A DNA stretch of 64,000 nucleotides from the NCBI GenBank assembly GCA_029378245.1, contig JARKIF010000096.1:1-64000 (forward strand). Reading direction: 5' to 3'. Position numbers and translations under genes: made by a program. This document shows positions 35,473 to 46,337 of this stretch, piece after piece. The notes below the pieces were generated by a model. It made no database searches, had not been told where the DNA came from, and was given only the letters and a program-made list of their open reading frames with translations. The stretch's first letter is position 1. Each line of letters begins with the position of its first letter. Source of the DNA: Roridomyces roridus. Its lineage: Eukaryota; Basidiomycota; Agaricomycetes; Agaricales; Mycenaceae.

Positions 35473-36740
35473 TGCCTTCCCTGAGATCTCCCCGGTAAGC
35501 CCAATGTTTGCTGTCCTCGTTCGGACTCTCAACCGTGAATTTCAGGATCCACAGAATTCGGTCATTCACTTCACTTGCGTGTCCCCGTTTTTCAACCAAG
35601 TATTCGATGACCGAGAGTTTGTCCCCGTCTCTCGTACCCCGGAGGCACCAATGTATGTCGAAGCGGCCAATTCACTAAGGAACGATCCGCTTTGGAAGAC
35701 GGCGGAGCAGCATGTCATCTACGAGGTTCGCGCAGATCTCTTCACTTTGTCCATTCATATCGAGCAACCCGATTGCTAGAAGGGAAGGTCTTCTAGACCG
35801 TTTATTACTCTAATTGTGCTTGCCGCCATCGAACTCGCACAACAACGTATATATCAGTCAAGAGCCTGAACTTGACCAGAGGTTGCGTGAGCGATACGGG
35901 CTGGCTGCCAACGCCCAAGGCCCTGCAATAACCCTTGACCAGGAGGTCAACATACCTCCTCAAGAAGTGAAGCCTGGACGATTGGCATTCTACGGCACAG
36001 TCGAACATCTTTTCCTCTTCACTCCAAAATTGTTCGGTGTGTCTACTCGTATCATCATCCTATATCCTCATTCCGAGTCCGAGTTTTTAGCCGATGCTAA
36101 TAAACTCGTCAGTCCCTCTAGGCCAACTTTTTCGTGCGCCCTGGACTTCCTCCGCAGATCTCCACCCTCTGACCCAAGACGAGGCATTTCCACTGCTGGC
36201 CTCTCTCGGCGACCGTTTTCGTCAAGGCAGAATGGCTATTCTCGAAGCAAAAAGAGGCCAAACATTCTCAGATGCCGAGAGCAGGGCCCAAGTGGCTGCG
36301 CAAGGAGCTGCGTTGTGTATCTTGACGTTGGTAATATTCATCTTATCGCCTTGATTTTTGCCAACTGTTTTAATAGCGAGCGTCCTTCTGTGGTCAACAT
36401 TTTGACCGACGGCCCTCGTTGGGTGTTCTTTCAAATCAACAAGCAGCCCGATCCCGGTTCAAAAACGGATACTCTTGGCGACGAAAAACCATTCAACATC
36501 AAATTGACTAGACAATGGATATATACAACGAAGGGGACCTGACCACCGTCCTCCGTCTCCTGACGAACGCGGTGAGTGCACTTTGCCTCGCCTTCCTCTT
36601 TCTGATCTGCATTTTTTCGCGCAGTTATTGGAAGCGCCGGAACGTTTCATGGATCTCGCCGACAAACCTACCGAAATCGACGTCGAATCCTCGGGGCCGG
36701 TTTCCATTGTTTGTTCGAACTCACCACGTTCACGTCAACG
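35473..36740 (+). pseudogene. Endonuclease-fold-like (PD-(D/E)XK?) protein, copy 1, disrupted
   Basis: Blocks readable in changing frames are SPFFNQVFDDREFVPVSRT, AAIELAQQ, LDQRLRERYGLAANAQ and GTVEHLFLF. Then come RMAILEAKRGQTFSDAES, RAQVAAQGAALCILT, SVVNILTDGPRWVFFQI and YNEGDLTTVLRLLTNALLEAPERFMDLADKP. An E-x-K within a hydrophobic strand, followed by Q-x3-Q, fits the core of restriction-endonuclease-fold domains found in fungal Crinkler-like and related proteins; this is inference. Frame changes near 35850 and 36510, plus no start codon upstream, argue for a pseudogene. Its 5' end lies about 45 bp from the right end of the TIR element, which may have cut it. Confidence 0.45.
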
Positions 36741-37039
36741 TTCCTGTGGATCAACTGTGGATCTGGCGTTTTAGGCGCACACGTGATCGCGATTAATTCT
36801 TTAGGCTTCAGTGACCCAGAACTTCTGGACGCGCCACAGAGCCTGTATCTGTACGCTTACTACGTAGAAAAGTTGTACGCTGGTTTGATTCGTCGCAACG
36901 TAACGGCCCGATGCCGGGTTGATGCGCATCATGCCGCCACTGTGATGCTCTGTGTTCAACCTCCATCATCAACCTCTCATGGCAACGACGTTCGCGCTGG
37001 ATGGCACCTCGATGACGAGGTCGCGCGCGGCATCGCAAG

Positions 37040-38180
37040 ATGCAGTGAGCCCCACGTAGTGCTGCGGGTGCCGTCCGCTGGGCAATCGAGACATGGTTTC
37101 CGAGTCGCATCAAGCCTGTCAGCCAACCCCTAAACCATGTCTCTCCATCCAACCACTGGCACGCTCAAGAGAAACAGCGGATCCTCAAGACCTTTGCAGA
37201 CTTCGAGTCTGAGGGGGTCGTACTCACTCAATCGTTCAAAGAGAAGTTCCTACGACAACTCTTGGGCTCGGTCCCCTTCACCAATGCCTCTGCGTACTTT
37301 CCGGTTTTGTTCGGCAAACGCATAGCAAGCATCCGGGTAGACACGACTTTGCCCGCGGTTCAGACCGTATATCACCAGACAGCCGCCGCGTTGCTTCAAA
37401 ACCCGGCCTGGAACATGTTCGTTCACCATGTTATAACGGATGCGAGTTGCCTTGCTTGCTCTTCTGTCAAGTACTGACCTTTTCATAGGAAACAAGTAGT
37501 CTCTCGGACGTCCATTGATCTTGTCCTCCTATACGCTGTAAGATTGGCCCAGGATCTTATCGAGAAAGACCCTGTCCTGGACCGCAAGTTGGCAGAGTCA
37601 CACCAAGTATCAGTCCCGCAACGGCAGTGGTTGGACTCTGCAACCTGGCTTACCCTATGGCAAAACCAGGACGTGCCCGCACAGAATCTAGGTCCCGTGG
37701 AGATGTACGGTCGATTCGACTATCTGGTTGCCGTCCTCGATCGGGGTACGTCTACTTCAATTTGCGCCTTGAAATATTGTAATCCGTCCTCTTCAGCCCA
37801 TTGCGACGTTTCTAGATCTCCACCTTGCACCGAATTCATGTCAGCGGCTGAAGTGCATGCCGGGCTTGACCACATCGACATACTGCGATGCGGCTCTGCG
37901 GCCGCTGTTACTGTTACTCCAACTCATACTATGACGGACGAATCAATGGTGGTTCAGACCCTATGTCAAGGGGCAGCTGCTTGTATTTTCACGTACGTGG
38001 TCCAGTCCAACTGTACCTATTTTCAACAAGCACCAGTGGTCGCACGTCCTTTGTAAATGCCTTGACAGACGGCCGCAAATGGAGGTTCTTCGAGGTTAAA
38101 AAGAGGACCAATGATGCCGATCCTACACCATTCAGCTGCAAGCAGATACTGCTCCTCGATATCTTCAACCCGAAGCATAC
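37040..38180 (+). pseudogene. Endonuclease-fold-like protein, copy 2, probably disrupted
   Basis: Tandem relative of copy 1. It reads AGAVRWAIETWFPSRIKP, EKQRILKTFADFESEG, FKEKFLRQLLGSVPFTNAS, LVLLYAVRLAQDLIEKDPVLDRKLAE, EMYGRFDYLVAVLDRG and then FVNALTDGRKWRFFEVKK. The last block matches VNILTDGPRWVFFQ in copy 1. The region corresponding to EAKRG is not readable, and the part between 37745 and 38020 needs frame changes. No start is clear. It may be one long gene with several introns, but I cannot build a clean model. Confidence 0.4.
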
Positions 38181-38485
38181 CAGTTTGATCATTCGTTTGT
38201 TGACGATCTCGGTCGGCATTTTTGTGTCTATACGAGTTTCGCTGACATGCCGAATAGATCTTGTATCCAGATGAATTCGCCAAACGAGCGAGTCAGGACG
38301 ATGGAGTGATGGGTGCATAGTCAGTAGAATTGTGTGTTTCGCGCCACACCTAAGCAATCGGTCTCATGAGCGCGTCCAAAATTGATACAGCTCCGTCTAT
38401 TCCAGGCTCGGCGTAATGAGAGTACAGATGGTACCACACGATAGTACATACACAGCAAAGAAAGACCCATATATAATAAATTAGA
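38181..38485. other. Intergenic region
   Basis: No gene seen. Convergent space between the endonuclease-like remnant and the Zn2Cys6 regulator. Confidence 0.4.
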
Positions 38486-41400
38486 TTAATCGAAAAGAGA
38501 GTTCGCAGGAGGACTGGTTCCACTCAACGAAACGCCCGCCTGCTGTATAAACGACAGCCACGCGGCGTCCATTCCCGACTCGCTGGAAAGACCCAATTCC
38601 ACCATCGCCCCCGCCGCGTTCATCCCGACTCCACCGACACCCCCGTTGAATGTCGAAGGAGCCCCGACATACATCTCCATCTCCTCAAACTGGACAGGCA
38701 TCGGAGGCATACTGTTGCTAGCAATAGAAGTAGCAGTAGCGACAGCCTGCGCTCCCGCGTCGGTTCCAGCAGAGTAAAGCATGCTGTATAGTTCCTGCCA
38801 CGGCCAATCAGTCTTTCCGCCTCGATCCACAGTAAACACTCACAGGAGAAATGGTGCTCATATCCACGTCCATTTGCGTATTAACATTGGCATACGGATT
38901 CAGAGCAATGTCGTCCAACCAGGACAGGTCCCCTGAACCACCGGCAGCCCCAGCAATTACACTCGCACCGGGGCTGCTGAGCACACTCGTAGTGTATATA
39001 GTCCCGGGGGACATTCCACCCGGTATTACAGGCGACGGGCTAGCGCTGTCGCGGCCGCTGCCAGTCCCTGGAGACCTCGGTGGCACCGATTTGCCACGCT
39101 TGTGTTTCTGTTTCAGCGCCAAAACGCGCGTCTGCCCGCCAAAGAGAGCAAGTCCGTCCGTGACGTTGCTTGCCCTCGGATCTGCTGGGTCTAGACCGGC
39201 GGTAGGCTGCGGGAGGGAGGCGTGTTGTGAATACGCCCGTACCGCACGATCTTTGAGTCTCCGGAGCACGGACTGTAAAAACTCAGAAGTGGGCCAACGG
39301 AGAGTGTATACGACTTACCAGAGCGAGTTTCCCACGATGTGACCGCGTCGCCGTACGCTCAAAGAGCTCGACAGCAAGCGACAAATCAAGTAACGCTCCA
39401 CCTGCGATGCTCGCCTTGGGCGATAGTGTCACCACTGTGCCCACAATGACCTGCCTGTGGATGAGTATTCGATTTTGGGACGAGGGAAAGCAACGAACCG
39501 CAGCCGAGAACGTCTGATGCAGTAAAAACCAAACGCGGACCGCCATATCGGCACATCGATCAAACTGATGGGCAGTAGCCTTGATGACGACGCTGGCGGA
39601 ACGATAGGCAGTGAGGAAAGATGTCGCAAACGGACTGCGTAATGGGTTGGCGGGAAAATCGAGCATGGCCTGAGCGAAGAAGCTGCGGTGCAGGTAGATC
39701 ATCGCTGGAGGATCAAGTGAGTGAAATTCTGGATGGAAACAAGGCCAGCGACGTACTGACGGTTCGGTATTGGCTGGCGTAGCACCCGCGCAAACTCTCA
39801 GAGCTCGAGAAATAAGCCTCCTCACCATCAGCGCGGGTGGTGTACCTAGGGCATGATCAGATCAAAAAAGGTAACAAAATGAAGAACGTACGGTTTGGCG
39901 TCGGAAACACTCAGCTCGCGTACACGACGATCCAGCTCCAGCACAGTGGCATAGCCAGGTGTCTTTGCAGCCAGAGTGGCCTCTGCCATCGCCATCCATA
40001 TATCACGTGCAAACTGATACTTTGATCGCCAGACTGCATCACATGAGGAGTCGGTAATGCGGTCAAGAGCAAAGAAACGAAACCTACATCCAGGCCGAAC
40101 CTCCCCAAGGTCGCCAAGTGTGCTCTCTTGGTCTTCCGGATACTCGCAGTCGACGTAAGAAAGGTGTATCGAGGGCGGGCGGCCCAGGGCGAGACTCTAG
40201 CACATGTTTAGTGATGTGTTGCTTGGAGGACGAGGGGACTCACATGTGAGAGGTCGCAAGCAAAGACTTCCCAGAAGAGATTTCTGCAAAAGATGTCAGC
40301 TTTCAAATTTCAAAACAAGGGAATGCAATAAACCTTCTGCTCTGGACCGTCTTGGGATCCATATGCCACCGCGCGGGATCACGATCTGAGTGAATGTTCA
40401 AGACTCAGTAATAGAAAAGGCGTTCGCTCTACTCACGCAATCCAGTCTGTAAAACATCAGTGTAGTTCACGTAAAAGACGCTGGTATACGCACACTTTGC
40501 GCGAGCTTCGCCGCGATGCTCATAAGGCACCACGCGCTGTCCCGAGTGTACTTCTTCCCTGCAAGAGTGTGGTACGTGGACATTAGGCCGATCGCACGAA
40601 CGGTATCAACCAGGGGCGAGTTGTACACAGCTCGGAGCCCCAATGCCGCGCGGCCGGCACCGTAAAAGTACTCTGCTTCGGCATTGTAGGGTTCTAGTCG
40701 CAGGTCAAGTAGCGATGCTAGTGCGAGGACGAAGAATAGACTGGCAAGGGCGTGGGGGTTGGTGTCGGCGTTTTCCGTTGGTCCATATATGGACTGTAGG
40801 AAGGGCCCGAGTAGCTCGTCTCGTTTCATAGGCCGGAAGAAAAGGGCGGCATGCAGAATGTACAGCTCTGAAAGCTCTACTGCGCGGGCGTATGATGGTA
40901 GAAGGGACTGCACGTGCTGTAACTTTGCATCGTCGGGACGGCCTGATGGAAATACATCGCCCATTTCTGCAATCTCTGGTGATATGGGGGACAGTGCATC
41001 GAGCAAGTCTTCATCCTCGTCGTCCGAGTTGTCGTCTGCCTCTGCCTAAGAGACGTCAAACAGCGTAACTGAGCTGAAGGGCCACAACGTACTCTGAGAA
41101 GCAGCGTCTCTGTTCCTGCTGAGCGGCCAAAATACTTGACTTCACCCGAGTCACCCAGAGTCAAAGTGCCGAGAGCGTCGATGGCTTGCTCCTGCTCTGT
41201 GTCAGGAAGTTTCGTCCGCTTCGGGGCTTCTGCAGCGAATTTGATACCAAGGAGGTCGGCGGCAAGCAGGGGATGGCGCTCGGCCGATACAACGCCTTGC
41301 AGAATTGCTAACGCCTCCTCCAGTTGTCGTATCCGTTGGCTCATCTCCGCTATCTTTGCATGTAGTTGATCGGTGTCAGCTAGAATGAATCGCGTCCCTT

Positions 41401-41734
41401 GGCCCGCAGACAAGATGCCTATTAGAATTGGCGGCTTAGAATGTACCAGTGGAGAGATGGTACAACGCACCACAAGGACATATGCTCTCGCAACCACGCC
41501 GCACGCAAGAACCACAGGGAACGCTTTTGTCGCACTTGAGTTTCAATCTCCTACATTCAGCACACGAGAGTTCGCCTGGAATCCGGATATGAGATTCCAA
41601 CCGAGCAAAGTAGGAGCAGTACACACACCACGAAGGCGCTTGAGCTCAATGTCCTTTTGCTCTTCCTCTGTCATTGGCCTCCGGGGAGCACGCCGGGGAA
41701 CAGCGGGCGTCTTTCCCGTGTTGTCTACTGGCAT
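38486..41734 (-). CDS. Zn2Cys6 transcription factor with fungal-specific regulatory domain
   Basis: Begins MPVDNTGKTPAVPRRAPRRP. After an intron the binuclear zinc cluster follows: CAECRRLKLKCDKSVPC, then GSC and a last Cys, spacing C-x2-C-x6-C-x5-C-x2-C-x8-C. A coiled dimerisation helix comes next (LHAKIAEMSQRIRQLEEAL). The middle homology region of fungal-specific TFs (PF04082 type) reads LHAALFFRPMKRDELL, FFVLALASLLDL, YYGAGRAAL-like YFYGAGRAALGL and DSAWCLMSIAAKLAQS, then NLFWEVFA and LALGRPPSIHLSYVDCEYPED. The C-terminal part is Gly/Ser/Pro-rich and ends in an Asn/Met-rich activation-type tail. At least ten exons; no lesion noticed. Target genes are unknown. It is nuclear by family. Confidence 0.85.
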
Positions 41735-41907
41735 TTGCGGTTATGAGTCGAGTCGGAGATTCTAAGGTATCGGATGGCCAGTCAGGCCATGAATCGGTGC
41801 GGGGTAGACCTTCGGCAAAACTGATCTTTGATGGCGCGTAGACCTGCGTCCCTCGGTCATCCTGTGGGTACGGCCTATCATTGTCTATCTGAACGACCAT
41901 CTTGTAC

Positions 41908-43305
41908 CTACTCGTCAACACCGCCAAGCTCAATTTCAACATCCATCCCGTCCTCAACCAATGTTTCAAATCTCTCCTCGTCCTCCGCACTCGGTCTGGG
42001 CAGACACCCCCGCGGGTCCCAACATAGAGCCTTCTTGAGCTCAAACACCTTTAGCTGCACCTCTGCATTCCAACGAGCCTCAAGCATCTGAAGCACCTCT
42101 TCGTACTTCCACTCTGGAGCCGCCCAATCAGGATTCCAGATACTCAAGCCTATGCACAAGCGCTGCAGACGCGGCAGCAATGTCTTGTCCCCACCAATAT
42201 TTCGGAAGAGGTCCCTTGCTGCATCCGCCCCCACCGCCTTGATGCTCAGCACCTCCAAACTCGGACTGAGCGCGCCGAGCACCCACTCAAAGTCGCTCAT
42301 TGCAACGAAATCCGCACTGGATGGCACTTCAATGCTGAGCTCGCGTAGCGGTGCGGCGGAACGGGCGATGAACCTGCCCAGCGCGGCATCTGGGCCGAGT
42401 TGGAGGCGCGTGTGGTCCTGGGAGGAGAGCGCGAGCTTCTCGAGTACGGGACACGTTAATGGATCGACCATGCCGTCCAGTAAGGATATGTCTAGGACCT
42501 CGATTCGGAGCGAGCGAAGGCTCCCCGCTTTCGTTTCAATCTCTGGAACCGGATCCTCCCCAATCCATGCGCGTTGCAGCCGCACATCCAAATCCTGCAG
42601 GTTCGGCACGTTCCTCACGATGTCGAAATACCGCGTCAAGTCGAGCGGCCGGGTGTCGAGGTGGCGGAGTTGGTGCAGCGGGAGGACGACGCTGGACATT
42701 GGATCGAGCCCAGGCCCGAGGTAGACGTCCCGCAGCGCAGGAGCACGTCGGAAGATCGTCAATGGCGACTCGGACTCGGGAGATGCTGCAGCACGTGTGG
42801 GATCATCGAATCTCTGCGCTGTGAGCGCAAGCCTCTCGAGCACGGGGAGTCCCTCGGGTGCTTGCAGCCTCCGCAAATCATGCAATGGGAAATAAAAGTT
42901 GACGTCATGCCAGCGCGCGGAACACTTGTTTAGTGTGTGGATGAGCGGTACTGGGATCGCGTCCGTGTCAGGCGAGTCATCAGATTCATCTTCAGGCGGC
43001 GCGCGGCAGGTGACGACCATCGTCAGCGGACAGCTTCCCCCTCTTTCAAGCCATTGTTCGAACAACCACATCATTCCCGTGTCCAAAGGCTTGTGAGGAT
43101 CGACGGTCATGATGAAGATATTCCAGAGTCACGGTGTCGCCAGCGCGACTTGACGCCAGTCGTGGCATATTGCACACAAGAGCAGCGGTGCGCGTGAAGG
43201 ATGAGGGGTAGCTGAGAATGGAGGGAGGCATTGGATGAATATCTCGGAGAGGATTTCAGAGGGAAGTAGGAGGATTGGGTGCAAGTGGTCTGTGAGTTGG
43301 GTCAT
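41908..43305 (-). pseudogene. F-box/LRR-type protein interrupted by one in-frame TGA
   Basis: The start at 43305 gives MTQLTDHLHPILLLPSEILSEIF, a canonical F-box start, then LLLCAICHDWRQVALATP. The next codon is TGA (43131-43129). After it the same frame runs on without break as LWNIFIMTVDPHKPLDTG to the TAG at 41908. F-box proteins of this family normally read ATPRLW or ATPQLW here, so a CGA to TGA change (C to T at a CpG) explains the stop. The rest, about 400 codons, has LRR-like segments (LDTRPLDLTRYFDI, SLRSLRIEVLDIS, CPVLEKLALSS, APLRELSIEVPSS). With the stop, only the F-box would be made; stop read-through or a sequencing error is also possible. A GA/GT microsatellite lies upstream. 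Confidence 0.78.
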
Positions 43306-43321
43306 GAGGCCTAGGGAAGGA

Positions 43322-43353
43322 AGAGAGAGAGAGAGAGTGTGTGTGTGTGTGTG
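43322..43353. repeat. (GA)n(GT)n microsatellite
   Basis: A run of GA followed by GT dinucleotides in the presumed 5' leader of the F-box gene. Likely variable in length between strains. Confidence 0.85.
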
Positions 43354-43548
43354 TATTCGAAGGTCCGAAGGATGCTTTAATACGCCCAGAAAGCTGTGGA
43401 GATTCAATGAATCTATCATGTCTATTGTCCATGTACACAGCATTTCGAGCTGATCTTCACGGGCGAGAGAGTATCGCGATCACGTGAATCGAATAGCCAT
43501 TCTGGTCTAGTCACCGTACAGATAGATATACACAGAAGGAGTGGTTGT

Positions 43549-44624
43549 TCAGAAAGCAGGAGTAAAGCAAGTAGATTTGTGAGCAGGCCAAGCAGCTTTT
43601 TGGTGCGGGGTGCCACACTGTTCGTTCGAAAATCAGTGGGTTAGCGCATCGCAGAACGTGGACTTACATAGACCGCGGATTTGCATCTTGAACACGTCCT
43701 CGTCAGGGTAGATATGAATGCATGAATCAAAACAAACGCACCTTCCGCATTGTTGCAAAACAGCCCCGTCTTTCTGAACCCTGCGCGTACACCCCGGACC
43801 TCCACACTTATCCATCTTGCTTTCGAGCATATTGCGCACCATATCCATCATGGGCCTCATGTTCCTACATAAAATCCGGGTAAGCACGTCAATTGTGGCC
43901 GTGAAAGGGAAAGCGAGCACACACCGATCATCTGTAAGCAGCGCCAGACACCTCCCCGCCGTCTCTCCCGCCAACACCCCATCGTACCTCCGCTCCCACT
44001 GCGGGAGATGTTGGACAAGGATGGATTTATCCTCTGCCGAAACACCTTGTGTGCCTTGTAAGAGGAAGAGTGTAGACAGAAATTGGCCTAGTTCGGCGAT
44101 ATGGTCTAGAGGCATGGAAGGAACGCGGTCGACGGCGGCTGCAACACGCTGAGCTTGTATAGCAGCGATGTCTGCGCCGTCGGGGCTGCGGAGGAAGCGG
44201 ACAAAGTACGGTCTGTGTTTGGAAGAGTTAGAGTGTATGCAGGCGATGGAGAGATGGGCATACGTAGTGGATGCAGCGTTGATCAAGGTGCCTGCGGGGG
44301 TCACCGCTTCTGTGGCACGTCGCCAGACGTCGGCGAGAGCTGGCATGTACTTTGCGATGACCTCACTAGTCGGCTTGATTCAGGCGATATGAGTGGATTA
44401 CAGTAGAACGCACCAATAGATGATGTTCTGGGATGCCTGCGGCATGGATTGGGCGATGCCAAGCTGGCAGACGCGTCAATTTGGTCCTTGCGGTCGGGCG
44501 GCCGACCGACCTGCATAGAGAGGATTTCGGCATGGGGAGCGGTGTCTTCAAACCCACCTGCCCATCGCACAAGCGATTCAGCCGTCACGTTCAGCAGCGC
44601 GGGGTCTCTCGGTACAGTGGACAT
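43549..44624 (-). CDS. MYND-type zinc finger protein
   Basis: Starts MSTVPRDPALLNVTAESLVRW. The body is helical (LGIAQSMPQASQNIIY, VIAKYMPALADVWRRATEAV, YFVRFLRSPDGADIAAIQAQR, LPQWERRYDGVLAGETAGRCL). The MYND finger reads KCGGPGCTRRVQ, QQCGRTCSRCKSAVYCG and PHQKAAWPAHKSTC, and needs two short introns inside the finger. The protein ends about six residues later at a TGA (43549). MYND fingers bind proline-rich partners; many mushroom proteins have this helical-region-plus-MYND layout with unknown roles. One 51-nt intron near 44220-44265 contains no stop and could be mistaken for coding. The frame closes at all the junctions I placed. Confidence 0.72.
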
Positions 44625-44694
44625 GAAAGACAAAGAAACGATCGATCACGTGAGATCTCATCATTGACGCGACAAGTCTAATTTACGCGCGTAA

Positions 44695-45488
44695 TCAACT
44701 TGCCATCTTGAGGAGCCGCTTCTGCGTGCTGGTACCCGCTGCCCCCTTGATATATGTAACTATTCTCACAACCAGCGGATCTGTCGACACGCTCGACGCC
44801 GGTGCATGCAGCGCATGCAACACCTGATTAATCAAGACGACTGTATTCATCCCCAGCTCGTTCGACTCTTCTAAAGAGAGCGGGTGCCCACGCTTGCAAA
44901 GCGTGGCATAGTGTGGTATGAGATGTTCCTCCGAAGCGGCGGAGTACTGGAGATAGAGCACGATCCGGTCGACGACAGGCATGGGGAGCTTCTCGAGTTC
45001 GCGAATGGCTAGTTTCTCCACTTCGACGAATTCCCAGCGTTTTCCGAGGCGGAGGATCGTGGTCCAGTCGGAAACGGAGGCATCGTAAAGGGAGTACGTT
45101 CTATAACGGGTGGGTAGGATGTATAGCGAGAGAATGAGGACGCACGGATTGTAAAACACCCAAAGAAACGTCTCAAACTCCTTCGTCGTGACATTCGGCA
45201 ACTTTATCGCCGTGAGATGCGTCGACGCTGGGAGGGCAGCCGGCGCCGGTGCAGACTTTCCATTGGCGGCAGGAGCAGAAGCGGGCTCCGCTGGAGTCAG
45301 AAGTTCACGAAACTTGGCCGAGTCGCGAACGAAAAAGTATCGGTGGACACAGAACTCGCAGTCCTCAACCTGCACTGGATTAGAGTCGACACGGAACGGA
45401 AGGCAAGGCGACGTACGATCAAGTGCACATCGCCCCCGGTCAACCAGTAATTCTTGCTCTGTTTTACGCCTTGCATGGTGTTGGACAT
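44695..45488 (-). CDS. BTB/POZ domain protein
   Basis: Exon 1 reads MSNTMQGVKQSKNYWLTGGD, then VHLI. After a 42-nt intron it continues VEDCEFCVHRYFFVRDSAKF with RELL: the H-R-Y/F-F and RDSAKFRELL pattern of mushroom BTB domains. An Ala/Pro-rich loop follows, then LPNVTTKEFETFLWVFYNP, and after another intron DWTTILRLGKRWEFVEVEKL and AIRELEKLPMPVVDRIVL. The end is KRLLKMAS at the TGA of 44695. BTB domains mediate dimers and Cul3 recruitment; no second domain is visible. The intron after VHLI starts GTACGT. Confidence 0.8.
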
Positions 45489-46337
45489 GGCCGTCTGGGG
45501 TGCAGTCGAGCGTACTTGCAGCGCCCTTTAAATGATTCTGACTGTGTGGCGCTCTAGCTGGATTCGCAGGGAAGCAGCGAGCGCTTAGCGCCACGAGCAT
45601 GCGCGCACTCATCGGCGGGAACGAGGGGACCAGTTGAGTATTTAGCAGTTACCATTACTGCGCAAACGAGGTGGGAAAGGTAGCGCGAGGCCGTCCATGC
45701 ACCAGGAAGACTCCTCTTGAGCGAAAGAGAAAGTCCATAAATGGGGGACATGCGGTTGGAACGAGGTGTAAGACGTGTTTATTTACGGCGCGTGCGGAAA
45801 TGAATGTCCTGTAAAGATTAATTTAGGTGAGTAGACGTACTTGCCCGTAGTGGAGGAAATTGGGTGTACATGCAGTGGAAGAGGACAAGCCTGACTCGGC
45901 AATCATTTGATCTCATCAACCCGACTTGAACTTGAACCACCATCGTGACGGAATCTGGAGTAGAACTCTCGAAGAAATGATTCTGGACGGAAATCCCTGA
46001 AGGAAATCTTCTGCTGACTGCACACTTGCTGACGTGTATCCTCTCGACCTGGGCAATTTATACTGCTTCCCTCAATCCTTTCGGTTGCCATTCTTACCGG
46101 TGCCAGTGGAACTTCAAGCTTTCGCTATAGGTGTCCTCGAATTCAGGCTGCGCTCCTTATCCGCTCCAGTGGACGCCGCGGTTGGGAAGACGACACCCGT
46201 CGGAACCTCGCCGCCACCAACTCACATTCTCCCACAGCCCCCGAATTTCAATGCAATAGCGGGAGAACATAGCTGTCGAACAGCTGAGCTACCTATGATT
46301 CTGGAACAGCGCTGGTGACTCATATCCTCCCTTCCCC
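45489..46337. other. Divergent intergenic region
   Basis: About 850 bp between two divergent genes. Open frames here have no splice or family support. Confidence 0.45.
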
